Shown here: positions 35,301 through 40,208 of the stretch, piece by piece
Numbering within the stretch: the first letter of the stretch is position 1
How the letters are laid out: each line of letters opens with the position of its first letter
IMG/VR virus record: IMGVR_UViG_3300042446_002063
Coordinates: 1 to 47,248 of that record
Reading direction: 5' to 3' (one strand)
DNA from: a virus
Length of the DNA stretch: 47,248 bases
The notes under the pieces: model-generated
Database searches by the model: none
What the model was told of the DNA's origin: nothing
Seen by the model: only the letters and a program-made list of their open reading frames with translations
Made by a program: the position numbers and the translations under genes

Positions 35301-36317
35301 AAGATCTTCGCCATTGTTGGTAACACCATATACATCACGGCTGCTAATGTTGGGGGTAGTAGGTATTACTCCATCAACGCCTGGGGCTGTTTGAATCCAA
35401 AATCCTGGTCCAGTGCCGGGTGTGCCATCTACAATGTTGATAGTTCCGCGCAGGTTGGTCTGATTTTCGCTAACATAGTACAAGGTGTCAGGAGCGTCTT
35501 GCGGCACAGTAAACGTTACAAGACCAAAACTACTACCGTTGCGCAACACGCCTGAATTGTATGCATCGCCAGTGCCAAGACTCAAGGCAGTTTTGATCCA
35601 GAAGGGATAAACACCATTGAGTGTGATATTAAACACATAGGTATTGCCACGTGCCAAGGTCAGTGTTGGATTGGCCTGAAAATCAATCAAGTACGAGGAG
35701 GTTCCGTTGTTGGTCACCCGATAGTTCACCGTTTCTTTGGCGTTCTGTGCTACTTGAAATGTGTAACTACCCCCACGCACTAGATCAATTGTGGGATTAT
35801 TTCCGTTGAGGCCCGAGAATGTATAAACACCATTTTCTCTTGTTACTACAAAGTTATCAGCAGTGGGTACACCAAGAGATTCTACATCCACAGTTTCTGG
35901 GCCACTAGGCAACCAAAAATACTGGCTGAAGTTAATAAAACTATCATAATCAACAAATGGATCCCAGGTATAATACTCACTGTTGTACAGTTGATCTGGT
36001 CTGTTTTGATTACCGCCCTGAAAACCAATGGCATCATTCATGCCTGGATAAGTTATAACATTTTTAATATCTTGAGTATCAGGCTTGAGGCTGACAATTC
36101 CAGCCTCAAGTTGATAATCTTGTCTAGTTACGCTTGGTTCTACAACATAACTGTCGTTGGGGTTGACACCAGGTCCTACTGTGCGTCCAATAAAACCTTG
36201 TGTTTTTTTAAACTTGGGCTCTTGAATCATTTGATCAAGAGTGGCTGCCAAGAATTGTTTGTTTACTGGTGTTTGAAATATCTGCGGGAGAAAATCAACT
36301 GATCTAGTTCGTGCCAT
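20307..36317 (-). CDS. giant multidomain virion protein (5,336 aa)
   Basis: One uninterrupted frame of 16 kb, by far the largest gene here. The start ATG at 36317 has GGAG 7 bases upstream and overlaps the stop of the gp6-like gene by one base. The N-terminus (MARTRSVDFLPQIFQT) leads into cupredoxin-like beta modules at about 190-340 (NTYVFNITLNGVYPFWIKT). Many beta domains follow. FG-GAP-like repeats at about 2640-3480 (FGQSVVVSLDERWLYVGAPG and relatives) suggest a beta-propeller. Related GTTxGGIVAGQTYY modules occur near 770-845 and 4590-4660, with a diverged one near 4720-4785. GxGYT repeats lie near 4150-4230. A C-terminal region (about 5100-5336) has GERIMYRYRN and GKTWYEPGVGTPSNGIALQ. 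In T4 this slot after gp6 holds gp7 and further wedge and fibre genes; the protein may combine several such roles. No catalytic motif is seen. Placement as a peripheral baseplate or tail protein is inference from position. Confidence 0.9.
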   Translation of the reverse strand: MARTRSVDFLPQIFQTPVNKQFLAATLDQMIQEPKFKKTQGFIGRTVGPGVNPNDSYVVEPSVTRQDYQLEAGIVSLKPDTQDIKNVITYPGMNDAIGFQGGNQNRPDQLYNSEYYTWDPFVDYDSFINFSQYFWLPSGPETVDVESLGVPTADNFVVTRENGVYTFSGLNGNNPTIDLVRGGSYTFQVAQNAKETVNYRVTNNGTSSYLIDFQANPTLTLARGNTYVFNITLNGVYPFWIKTALSLGTGDAYNSGVLRNGSSFGLVTFTVPQDAPDTLYYVSENQTNLRGTINIVDGTPGTGPGFWIQTAPGVDGVIPTTPNISSRDVYGVTNNGEDLGVVSFNVPQKTAQQFYYDLPDVGPIDLLTDLQFDQINNQPLEQFITTYGGIDGTTYLDARTLVFTNPITDAEDGGWIETTLYDPLFQLGFLSPTGSRRTPVGIVGITTDITGVTTFSFASELYPPLVGDRVRIAGVTPSIYNGDFIVTNSTSTSISVTNTPATNEYLDQLPVNWALPGGTISVYGNYNSVSVTSVTGTGTGAVLNVNLFPGSNSYDTKTQIQVVTNGNGYAVGNILKITGDQLGGATPANDLTLVVATIGQNGQVGSYDSINFDQSTEVPLTDRYQVWQISIVDRNGVEYISLAKIADVGLNQKFTISYGNTYSSTSWYKNSTGYFQRIPLLTAVLNDLYYQDGTDPEIFGKIRLIDQSDANTIFVDQIIGQKNYVSPNGVTFTNGLKVRFTGDVLPVSYGSGTTTFTCTATIAGSNYITCSSTAGLYEGEEIVFLGTTAGGIVAGQTYYIKTIAANGIQFSIATVADGATFELSTATVVGFTAIAFANNEFYISGVGTAIELLPVRNFITPETYVVDARDSTIASEPGEVDYLTIDRASKDLNAWTRSNRWFHIDVIQATARYNNTEISLDNNFRAKRPIINFRSGIRLYNMGTEGKQPVDIIDFSETDALSNIEGSTGYSVDGYTFTDGSRVIFAADSDPEVRNKVYIVQFITPDSVPPLIAQPIIHLVVADDGVVLIDQCVVSLEGTTQKGVSFWYNGVEWTEAQQKTGVQQAPLFNVYDLASISFGDRVKYPSSTFTGSKLFSYAVGDTGILDPILQFPLQYLNINNVGDIVFENNLYKDTFLYVEDNVSITSDISSGVAREYIDRTTFGKLIGWQTAAATSQQYQQFKFNYTGQTLKLDVAVGTTSVLPAIKIYVGSKFIQPSQYTYSVSTNSTTITLSDTYLPTDVIEVLILSDQISKIGFFQVPINLQNNPLNTNSPSFTLGTIRTQYETICENLSTLSGPINGANNTRDLGNLVPYGLTILQQSAPLTLAGYFLRSEAYNIFSSLQFNSNEYLKFKGQLLNTAIQQVVQYQTTGEILDTALAEITLGRVESQPFYWSDMIPAGAVYQTTTYTISNTTNDTFDIVNVYNYTSANYQGMNVYLNDVILTRDLDYTVATDGPRIVVLATLSLGNTLTINEYSSTYGSFVPNTPTKLGLYPAYRPEIITQKTSSGTQTVIVGHDGSITRTFGDIRDDVLLEFETRIFNNLKLDGNPVPISIAEVLPGQFRDTGYSLQNINNILSTDFLSYVAWNKLDYKTQNYSVTNEFSWNYSGSQSKLDNDPLLGAWRGIYRYYYDTQQPQETPWEMLGLAIEPIWWQDNYGPGPYTQDNLVLWDDLEAGYVADPVAPYYLPEYARPGLTSVIPTGTEGELLSPFDSVVGTYNDTTFRKSWSLGDGGPVEASWWNSSAYPFAVMRLLALTRPAKFFALFADRDLYKFDTDLNQYLYNNRYRLDANDLEIYGNGTSKASYIDWIVDFNRQSGLNSTTDLTADLGALDVRLCYRMASFSDKQYIKIYTEKSSPNSTNTTFLIPDESYDLVLYKNQPFDRASYSSVVIQKVAGGYAVFGYSTSQPYFNVIQSLYSGRLQTYSAGGITVQVPTFYTDTVTQIPYGFIFASETAVSDFLLSYGQYLERQGLIFDNQVNGYELNWPQMVTEFLYWSQQGWDDNALINLNPLAFRLSISREQAVIDSISAQTADNILLDQNRKELPTRNLIITRLDNTFTVEPATDQILSYIDLKYTSYEHMIVLNNASVFGDLIYQPVTGARQSRLNLIAMTTTEWNGSVDAQGFILNQDNIQEWNSYTTYTKGEIVRYKGAYWSAGSIVQPTAVFNANNWLTSDYTQIELGLLPNLANKANQLQNSYNINTANLEGDNDLLSYGLIGFRPRQYMTSLNLDDVSQLNVYRQFLGSKGTILSAELFAQANLGKESADYSIYENWAVQRAVYGANANRSFFQLRLDRALLDSNPGLVQIINPQESSQADQAILVSNIWKESYNITSPNILPVTTTLPTDIALPTAGYVNLNDADITVFDIDNTDSLAANIDNIGVGTTVWVAKVNAYDWAIYRAESVPGVIAHVCDNLDGTSLVIFSKQHGLSVNDKLVIRFFDPEVNGVYTVLDVVSLDTVTIAFSFTGDRTVVNGTGLGFTLETQRVSQASDILNLPYANTIEPGAKVWVDNNGSDLWTVLQKNEVFTELLSLAPDEVDEGEQYGSSVTQAQSRFAALVGSPRYRFPVGATEWAIANEYVEFSIVYVPDPFQTEFFYAPAPVPQGISIYNTAYWTPYSLTPLPKRGGVYVYVKSDSNVYAPISALAPKDAVLSLAVTDKSGGLYDGESAARGYGTSVDFGNQTWAAAGAPGSLGANGGLNNGYAVVIYRDPQLAAPGNIPYGQWQLLTTPGSLVAAEEFGQSVVVSLDERWLYVGAPGANAVYAYGRVDWELQRLQTLGDGATTNYFIGNTIKIDADTQLTVSVAGDEQVLGTNYTVINSFTAVVFATAPAVGDAVEIIRTSRKLLDYQVYYGVAGTGGTGSNATFVVTRVRGTVTVSVENGGTGYTAGNSITIPAASFDGGASPANDITFTITENSGIITAINGTPSYTPPPLTVSFSLNEYFYAVDNLYSFSVLVDDVLQRPEIDYIFSNDSALDNDLIFLNSPAVGSSILVRAEGYFQYAGTITNAGSAAGDDFGYSVSTSTDGRQVLIGAPNNTVNGKVEAGTVYVYDRDVQRFIYGTDASSVTFTVLGSVSAPVSVLVNNTFLVNEQAAAPNQTNTFTVSGNTITILADLQVGDIIEIETNGFSLVQEIAQDTEAEFSNYGYDTDLCSYNCSLYVGVPNSSVQQFKAGAVERSVNQSRAFGIITNTVANSVLTGGNTLRVNNQDVVVPNAWNNSTGYAANTVTYQTASSGVTTIYLSLQSVPASTALTNTSYWKTITTTTITASAQVRGLAAQINVDVPNVQATVDAAGYLTIAVKNSAAAPVGDKLQVAPGSVGTAFADLGIETFVFTQTIVSPYPVDFAGFGTSVSIDDSAVNLVVGAPRGTLYLITVFDLNTTDFDEGATDFFDQVLQSGSVYTYDLLPSSSSSVANPDKFVFGQQIDNPDVQTQDQYGAAVDYTDGVLFTGAPGNELEDSTMLANYGRVFVSTNNSRTPAWTVLREQKPVVDIRLLNSVYSYDRITSATTQYYDFFDPLQGKILGAARQNLDYIGAVDPASYNVGPVGIRGTTWGRTQVGQAWWDTSTVRFIDPNQDDIVYASRRWGQTFPGSSVDVYQWIVSTTVPASYVGEGTPLDINSYVVNTVLSPQGIFNTEYYFWVRGITATATQHGKTLPVSTVSNYIENPKASGITYLAPINSSTIALYNAGDYINAQDTIISIEFDKELTNDNVHVEYELVAQDREDAFISSNLYRKMQDSFCGVDTNGNLVPDINLGPAERYGVQFRPRQSMFVDRFAALKNYLTRANSVLALYPIAESRQFVLLNSSEPEPNAGSGKWNKRVANLEILGFQNLNTVPLGYNYLVVSDSSNRGLWTIYTVEERITIDGTVRLLQLIQVQNYNTTQYWNYINWYLPGYNSSSKIIAEVSNVAGLNTLDVPVGSSVKVIANSQGNFEIYLRGATGFDRVGLQNGTIEFSAQLWDYALGRFGFDVEVFDAQYYDQEPVIETRKIIQAINEELFIDNLAIERNRQLTLMFNFVLSEFAAPEWLIKTSLIDVEHRIRSLTEFQNYSRDNQEFVLDYIQEVKPYHVQIREFNLRYNGFDQWFGDMTDFDLPAYYNTSLQVPGFTSPILLPYDHSTSFNSETNNLSDLPASSTVWSSWPYSQWFNNYLLSLDSIELIETGSGYTEPPVVEITPNPNDPAPTVAAQATAVLNGAGQVIGVNVTANGAGYRSTPTVAFVGGNGLGAVAYPRMTNGLIRQFRTVIRYDRFQYQTTIQTWSSEGTYENGTLVRYDDRVWSALNADGSSSVVGPTFDLENWQLVNPATYTYPGSTQATGLTGVDRTMGLYVPGVNEYGLELPLLVDGVDYPGVQVWGEYFTGTQTLDANYQSEFADIYLGTRPSDINVDGGEFVGPYEGHAPEELINGAEYDTMDMRIYTRPGSDWTFDGHGFQIGTIRYTFEPGITFDYSWADVVEHPFNIVVSNLTTGQVLTEDIDYTVNWNEQYVTIINVNSVSAFDIVVIDVYEVGGGSQLFRGNYDGATVVADNNIIILPVNYAEIVEAYVFINGKIVAIPQLRPYTISQAWNLNNTYQALDIIFNDTQITVTSTVSGANIVTCNNTSAMTVGQPIVFSGTTFGGIVAGQTYYVQNIVNSTQFYISEIAGATTPFVLSTATGSMTGSPKGNYYRAVQTVPAGITLTDTNYWLPFNPTTYTRLAITASVLATDGIAVVVLGNAASIVVADTQALGNAIVLLGSTSNLSVGQTVTFSGYSLGGVLTETNYTILSIIDDSMNAITITENGTTEVALINDEATWIGELTAKFVPTNYQNWSTPEIETFIVDQTIITNGAVTLENPPVGTNPANMIVMVNGYRILGPSCIEWIGDGTTSSFGLPQRMGTSFLQSSIDAVNDIQVYVNGVLQKQSFGAEDGTYSVTNWDGSNVPGRQVVFENNPQSGDVILIAVSTLADCLFAYDPSAASFSALLQIVSTLNQNDVLSVVTWNDTSQQNALTLTFTGPVSTSGTIYQEYDTTDYDSPTLNDPGQPLPGEFSFELGTSVPVNDFDLLRTNIDASRLWVTLDGYRLFEGSDYTIQGQYLILAQGVINNNQTLIVTEFTNSIVPEATAFRIFQDMRGVQATYRITTSTTTTLAQALSSTADIIYVENAAALTEPNLPAGVFGVVSINGERIMYRYRNTALNTVSGLQRGTAGTAAANHLVGTDVYDFGRGNLLNVQYQDYVVKDTSMGDGTTAVFYAPNIDIADFGDSSTVYVESIEVYVGGTRQYNYSNTTADSQYRYIVSLFDPLAIEFIVDNTYSAPAAGSEVTILQRRGKTWYEPGVGTPSNGIALQETDTVAARFLCDR

Positions 36318-39300
36318 TAAATTACTCCGCTACCTGGGGCAGTACGCAAATTAGTACTGGTCAATGCTTCAATCACATCAATATTATCGATGATTGCACC
36401 ATTGGCAAAAATTTCATTGGGCTGACTGCGTATCTCGTACAAGTCGCCAAAACTCTTTTGTTGGTCTAACGGCACCAACACCACCGAGCTAATAATTGTA
36501 CCCAACTGCCTGTGTAAATATGCTGCCAGTTCTGAGAAGTAAAATGTATCACCAAAATTCCATTTGTCAATTGAAAAATAATTGTTCATCTCTGCCAGCA
36601 CTGAACTCTTAATTTCACTGGTACTAGCTGTAGAATTTTGCGCACGAATCACCTTGATTGTGGCACGTAGCTCTGCTGCGGCCTTGGGACCAAACAAGGG
36701 TTTGAACATCACAGAGTTGACCACGATGTTGTCTGAGATCATTTTGTAATCTTGCAATGCTTGATATTCAGTTGTTAGCTGATCAATTGTGGGCAAGGAA
36801 GGTTCAATTACAGTTCCTGTGGTGTCGCGCAGCCAATTTTGATAAGCAGTATAATAACTCAGTGTCACTACATACAGGTCAATAATGTTGGTGGTGCCTG
36901 GGTCAATTCTGTTTGTGAGTGGGCTATTGTGGCGGTACTGGAAGTACAAACTTTGTCTGCCAGTTCGAGCAATCCAGCCGCTGACACTGACAACCGTGCG
37001 TACTCCTGTGACTGAAATGCTGAGCTGATAGAATGCATTCTCGTCATAAGCATAAAACACCTGCCCCGGAGTCCATTCAGTTTTGGCCAGTTCAATTTCA
37101 TCCAGTGTGCCATAATCATAAATGACTCTACCTTGTTCCACCAGCAAGTAACGTTGCAAGTTGTCAAAGTCCACTGTTTGTTGTAAGAACACATAAGGTC
37201 CAGCAGTGGTAGCAGGTCCTACGATTTCGTCAAAGAAGTCTGGATTGTCTGGCACCCCGTCATTGTCACTATCTCTATAACTTACCAGGACTTGGAAGTC
37301 GTCTACATAGCCGTCGCTTTCCACAGGTTGTCCAATTATGGTGGTATAGATATCACCAGGCAGGGGTTCTGTTGAGTTGGGCTGTGTGTTCACTGCCAAC
37401 ACATTGACAAAGTCTTTGATGATTGTACCTGTACGGCTGTCATACACCAGTTGATCATCATAGAAGAAGAAACGTGTTTGCAACACTGATCCAAAGTTGT
37501 AGGCCAGGCCACGAAATGTAATGGTGTAGTTTTGATTTTGTACAACAAACTGTATTAGCCAACTAGAATCAAGATTAGTGCCTGATGTGTTACCAGCATA
37601 TTGTTGACTCCACGCAGCAGGATTACTTTGTGAATACGCATCAAGATTGGTACTGGTTATGAGATACCAAGTATAAGGTGTGCCAGTTATATCACCGTTG
37701 CTATCATATCCCAATCCAAAATTGCGATACAACAGAATTTGCTCAGTCATTTGCTGTTCAATGGTATTGGGGAGATCAGTAACAAACAATGGAATAATAG
37801 TATCTACCAAGGCACCAGTGGGCACAAAGTTGTTGATAGTCACAGGACCCGAACCGCTGGAAAGATTCCCAACACCGTTGTTGTACCCATCCCCCACAAT
37901 GGCCTGGGGACTGGCCCAGATTTCCATGCGTTCGTCTGCTCGCATAGGTGTGCCTTGAACCAGTCGGTTGTTGCGATCAAAATAATAGCCTGTGGGCGGT
38001 ACAAATTTGATCAAGCTGCCTACAATAGCATACTGAAACATTGTGGTGGTGGTATCGCCAATGGGAATTGGTGTTCCTGTGGCATTGGTAAAATATCCAG
38101 TGGTCTCATTGGCCATTGTGGTACTTTGTTGCCATTGATAGCCGGGCAACCATGTTATACCATCAGGCGTTGTGGCTGATGTAATACGTGGAAAGTTGGC
38201 ATAATAAAACTGTCTTACAGTAGGACCACCAATACTTGGTTGCACCTGGTTGGTGATAATATCTGCAATATCGTTACGATTGATATAGGAAAACAATATA
38301 GTAGGCAAAATGTTTTGACGCCAAATTGCACCGTCACTTGAGAATGTGTTAGTTGAGCTGTACTTGCCAGTGTTGTCCACAAGGTCAAGATAACGACTGG
38401 TACCAATTGATGCACGATTCAATGCTTTGCTCTTGATGATACTGTTGTATTGTGTGTAAGGGAAGAGATTGTAGTCTTCCCCGTTGACCATGCGATTTTG
38501 TGTGTAGTAACGTGCAGGAGCACGTTGTTTGATTTCACCAATGGGTTCACGTGCTTGGCTGTTGCTTACAGGACGAGTAATGCCGCAAGTGAATGTGATA
38601 GTCTGCAAGTTGCCGTTGCGGTCAGTGTAACTGATGGGCAGCACAACGTTTTGCATTTCTTCAGGATTGATAATGTATTGTAATCCATTTGATGCACGAA
38701 CATAAGCACGGAATATACCCACAGGAATCTCACTAAACACACCATCTCCAAAGATCATGGTGATTTGGTCATTGGCTCTTGATGTTACCGAGTAAATGGG
38801 TTGCAGTACATTGTTGCGTTGTTCGGCTGCTGTGTAAACGTTTTCTACGTATTTCCACTCACGGCTGATATTACCAATGTTGTCCAACTGAAACAACCAG
38901 CGGTCGTCATTGTTTACGCCTTCGACGTTGATGTCTACTGTGCGGTTAGAAATTCGTTCAGTCAAGTTAAAATCTTGATTTTGCAAGATACCTTGTTTGA
39001 AGAAAAAGAAATACCCAGTGTTAGCTGACTGAAATCCCAACTGGTCGTTTCTAAACAATACGTTAAAAACTGTATTGGGAGTAGGGGCTGGTTCGTATAC
39101 ATAATCTCTTCCAACTGAAGTAGAAGTTGTAGCTTCGAACGGCATGCTGATGCCGTCCACTGTGGCAGTGTAAGGAATCACAGGCAAAAATCCTGACACC
39201 AAATTGATACCATATTCAGCAGTGTCCACTCCTAATATAGTTTGTCGATTACCCGGGCGGCCTACTTTTTGACTGTCTACCAATGCGGCATTGATAATGG

Positions 39301-39772
39301 CAGTAAACTGTTCTTGCCAGTCGTTGTTGGTGGGATCAGCCCAGTTTACTGTGACATTGCTCAAGTTTACACCGTTGTAATCCACAACATTTTCAGTTGT
39401 GGTAACATTGAATACTTTGAGAAAACCTTCAGCCGCTGTATTGCGCTTGGCAGTATAACTTATTAAATTTGCTAATCGCACAACTGAATCTCTGCGTTCA
39501 GCAGTGTCAATGTAGTTTTCGCGTGTGTTTAAGTCGGTACGAAATGCCAGTGCTTGTCCCATGAACGCCATGACGTCCAGCAAGGCAATAAATTCTGAAC
39601 TTTCAATGTAGTCATTGAAAGTTTCTGGGTAATACAAACGCAGATAGTCAATGAAACTTTTGCGAAGAGTTTCAAAGTCATAACTTTGAAAGTCGGCTTC
39701 GCGGTAAGTTTGGTAGATTTGTTTCCAATCTTCTACACCAAATACTGCTGTTTGTCGTGTGGTTGTTGCCAT
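36317..39772 (-). CDS. baseplate wedge protein, gp6-like (1151 aa)
   Basis: The first 200 residues contain the recognisable gp6-type helical region: FETLRKSFIDYLRLYYPETF, then ESSEFIALLDVMAFMGQALA, and LNTRENYIDTAERRDSVVRL, followed by LISYTAKRNTAAEGFL. In T4, gp6 forms the inner ring that holds the wedges together around the hub. The protein is much longer than T4 gp6 (about 660 aa), with beta-rich insertions in the middle (about 250-900). The C-terminal part (ELRATIKVIRAQ, LAEMNNYFSIDKWNFGDTFY, LHRQLGTIISSVV) is typical of baseplate J/gp6 C-terminal domains. The order gp25 then gp6 matches T4. An AATAAATA octamer is 19 bases before the ATG; only a weak GGAC serves as ribosome site. Confidence 0.9.
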   Translation of the reverse strand: MATTTRQTAVFGVEDWKQIYQTYREADFQSYDFETLRKSFIDYLRLYYPETFNDYIESSEFIALLDVMAFMGQALAFRTDLNTRENYIDTAERRDSVVRLANLISYTAKRNTAAEGFLKVFNVTTTENVVDYNGVNLSNVTVNWADPTNNDWQEQFTAIINAALVDSQKVGRPGNRQTILGVDTAEYGINLVSGFLPVIPYTATVDGISMPFEATTSTSVGRDYVYEPAPTPNTVFNVLFRNDQLGFQSANTGYFFFFKQGILQNQDFNLTERISNRTVDINVEGVNNDDRWLFQLDNIGNISREWKYVENVYTAAEQRNNVLQPIYSVTSRANDQITMIFGDGVFSEIPVGIFRAYVRASNGLQYIINPEEMQNVVLPISYTDRNGNLQTITFTCGITRPVSNSQAREPIGEIKQRAPARYYTQNRMVNGEDYNLFPYTQYNSIIKSKALNRASIGTSRYLDLVDNTGKYSSTNTFSSDGAIWRQNILPTILFSYINRNDIADIITNQVQPSIGGPTVRQFYYANFPRITSATTPDGITWLPGYQWQQSTTMANETTGYFTNATGTPIPIGDTTTTMFQYAIVGSLIKFVPPTGYYFDRNNRLVQGTPMRADERMEIWASPQAIVGDGYNNGVGNLSSGSGPVTINNFVPTGALVDTIIPLFVTDLPNTIEQQMTEQILLYRNFGLGYDSNGDITGTPYTWYLITSTNLDAYSQSNPAAWSQQYAGNTSGTNLDSSWLIQFVVQNQNYTITFRGLAYNFGSVLQTRFFFYDDQLVYDSRTGTIIKDFVNVLAVNTQPNSTEPLPGDIYTTIIGQPVESDGYVDDFQVLVSYRDSDNDGVPDNPDFFDEIVGPATTAGPYVFLQQTVDFDNLQRYLLVEQGRVIYDYGTLDEIELAKTEWTPGQVFYAYDENAFYQLSISVTGVRTVVSVSGWIARTGRQSLYFQYRHNSPLTNRIDPGTTNIIDLYVVTLSYYTAYQNWLRDTTGTVIEPSLPTIDQLTTEYQALQDYKMISDNIVVNSVMFKPLFGPKAAAELRATIKVIRAQNSTASTSEIKSSVLAEMNNYFSIDKWNFGDTFYFSELAAYLHRQLGTIISSVVLVPLDQQKSFGDLYEIRSQPNEIFANGAIIDNIDVIEALTSTNLRTAPGSGVI

Positions 39773-39791
39773 TTTTGTATCGTCCGTGTTT

Positions 39792-39799
39792 TATTTATT
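39792..39799 (-). promoter_or_regulatory. late-promoter-like octamer AATAAATA
   Basis: AATAAATA on the minus strand lies in the 46-base gap between the gp25 and gp6 genes, 19 bases before the gp6 ATG. It fits the relaxed NATAAATA late consensus seen in marine T4-like phages. The surroundings are A/T-rich, so chance is possible. Confidence 0.5.
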
Positions 39800-39818
39800 A
39801 ATAATAAAAACGGCGCAG

Positions 39819-40193
39819 TTATACGTAACTGGCATTGCGTGTTTGCTCGTCAAAGAATATACTGAGAATTTCAGCATTAGTGGTATTGATAACAGTGATT
39901 TGAAGTTGTATCAATATTCCGTTTTCTTGAGGAAACACTTGTATGTCATTGATAGTGAGTCTGGGATCCCCACCTGCTACCCGCTGCACTTCGGCACGTA
40001 TCTGTTGTGAAATTTGTTCAACTTGATTTTCAAACAAAAAATCATACAAAGTAGTGCCATAACCTGGGCGTCCAGGCAGTTCACCTTGACGAATACTAAA
40101 AGCATTTAGCAAGTCTCGTTGAATTAGATCAAAGTCGGTTAGCGTGAACTTTTTGTATTGATCAATAGTGTTAAAGCCAATAAATGTGGTCAT
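39819..40193 (-). CDS. baseplate wedge protein gp25 (GPW/gp25 family)
   Basis: The 124-aa product has the family's usual size and pattern. FDLIQRDLLNAFSIRQGEL is followed by PGRPGYGTTLYDFLFE (the conserved PxYGxxLxxxLFE element), then EQISQQIRAEVQRV and paired strands (LTINDIQVFPQENGILIQL). In T4 gp25 sits in the wedge next to gp6 and gp53 and helps start sheath assembly. The gene is directly upstream of the gp6-like gene, as in T4. The ATG at 40193 has no Shine-Dalgarno sequence; a CATAAATA octamer ends 5 bases before it. Confidence 0.93.
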   Translation of the reverse strand: MTTFIGFNTIDQYKKFTLTDFDLIQRDLLNAFSIRQGELPGRPGYGTTLYDFLFENQVEQISQQIRAEVQRVAGGDPRLTINDIQVFPQENGILIQLQITVINTTNAEILSIFFDEQTRNASYV

Positions 40194-40198
40194 GTCAA

Positions 40199-40206
40199 TA
40201 TTTATG
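40199..40206 (-). promoter_or_regulatory. late-promoter-like octamer CATAAATA
   Basis: CATAAATA on the minus strand fills most of the 15-base gap before the gp25 gene and ends 5 bases before its ATG. Transcription from it would give an essentially leaderless gp25 message, which fits the missing ribosome site. Confidence 0.55.
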
Positions 40207-40208
40207 GA

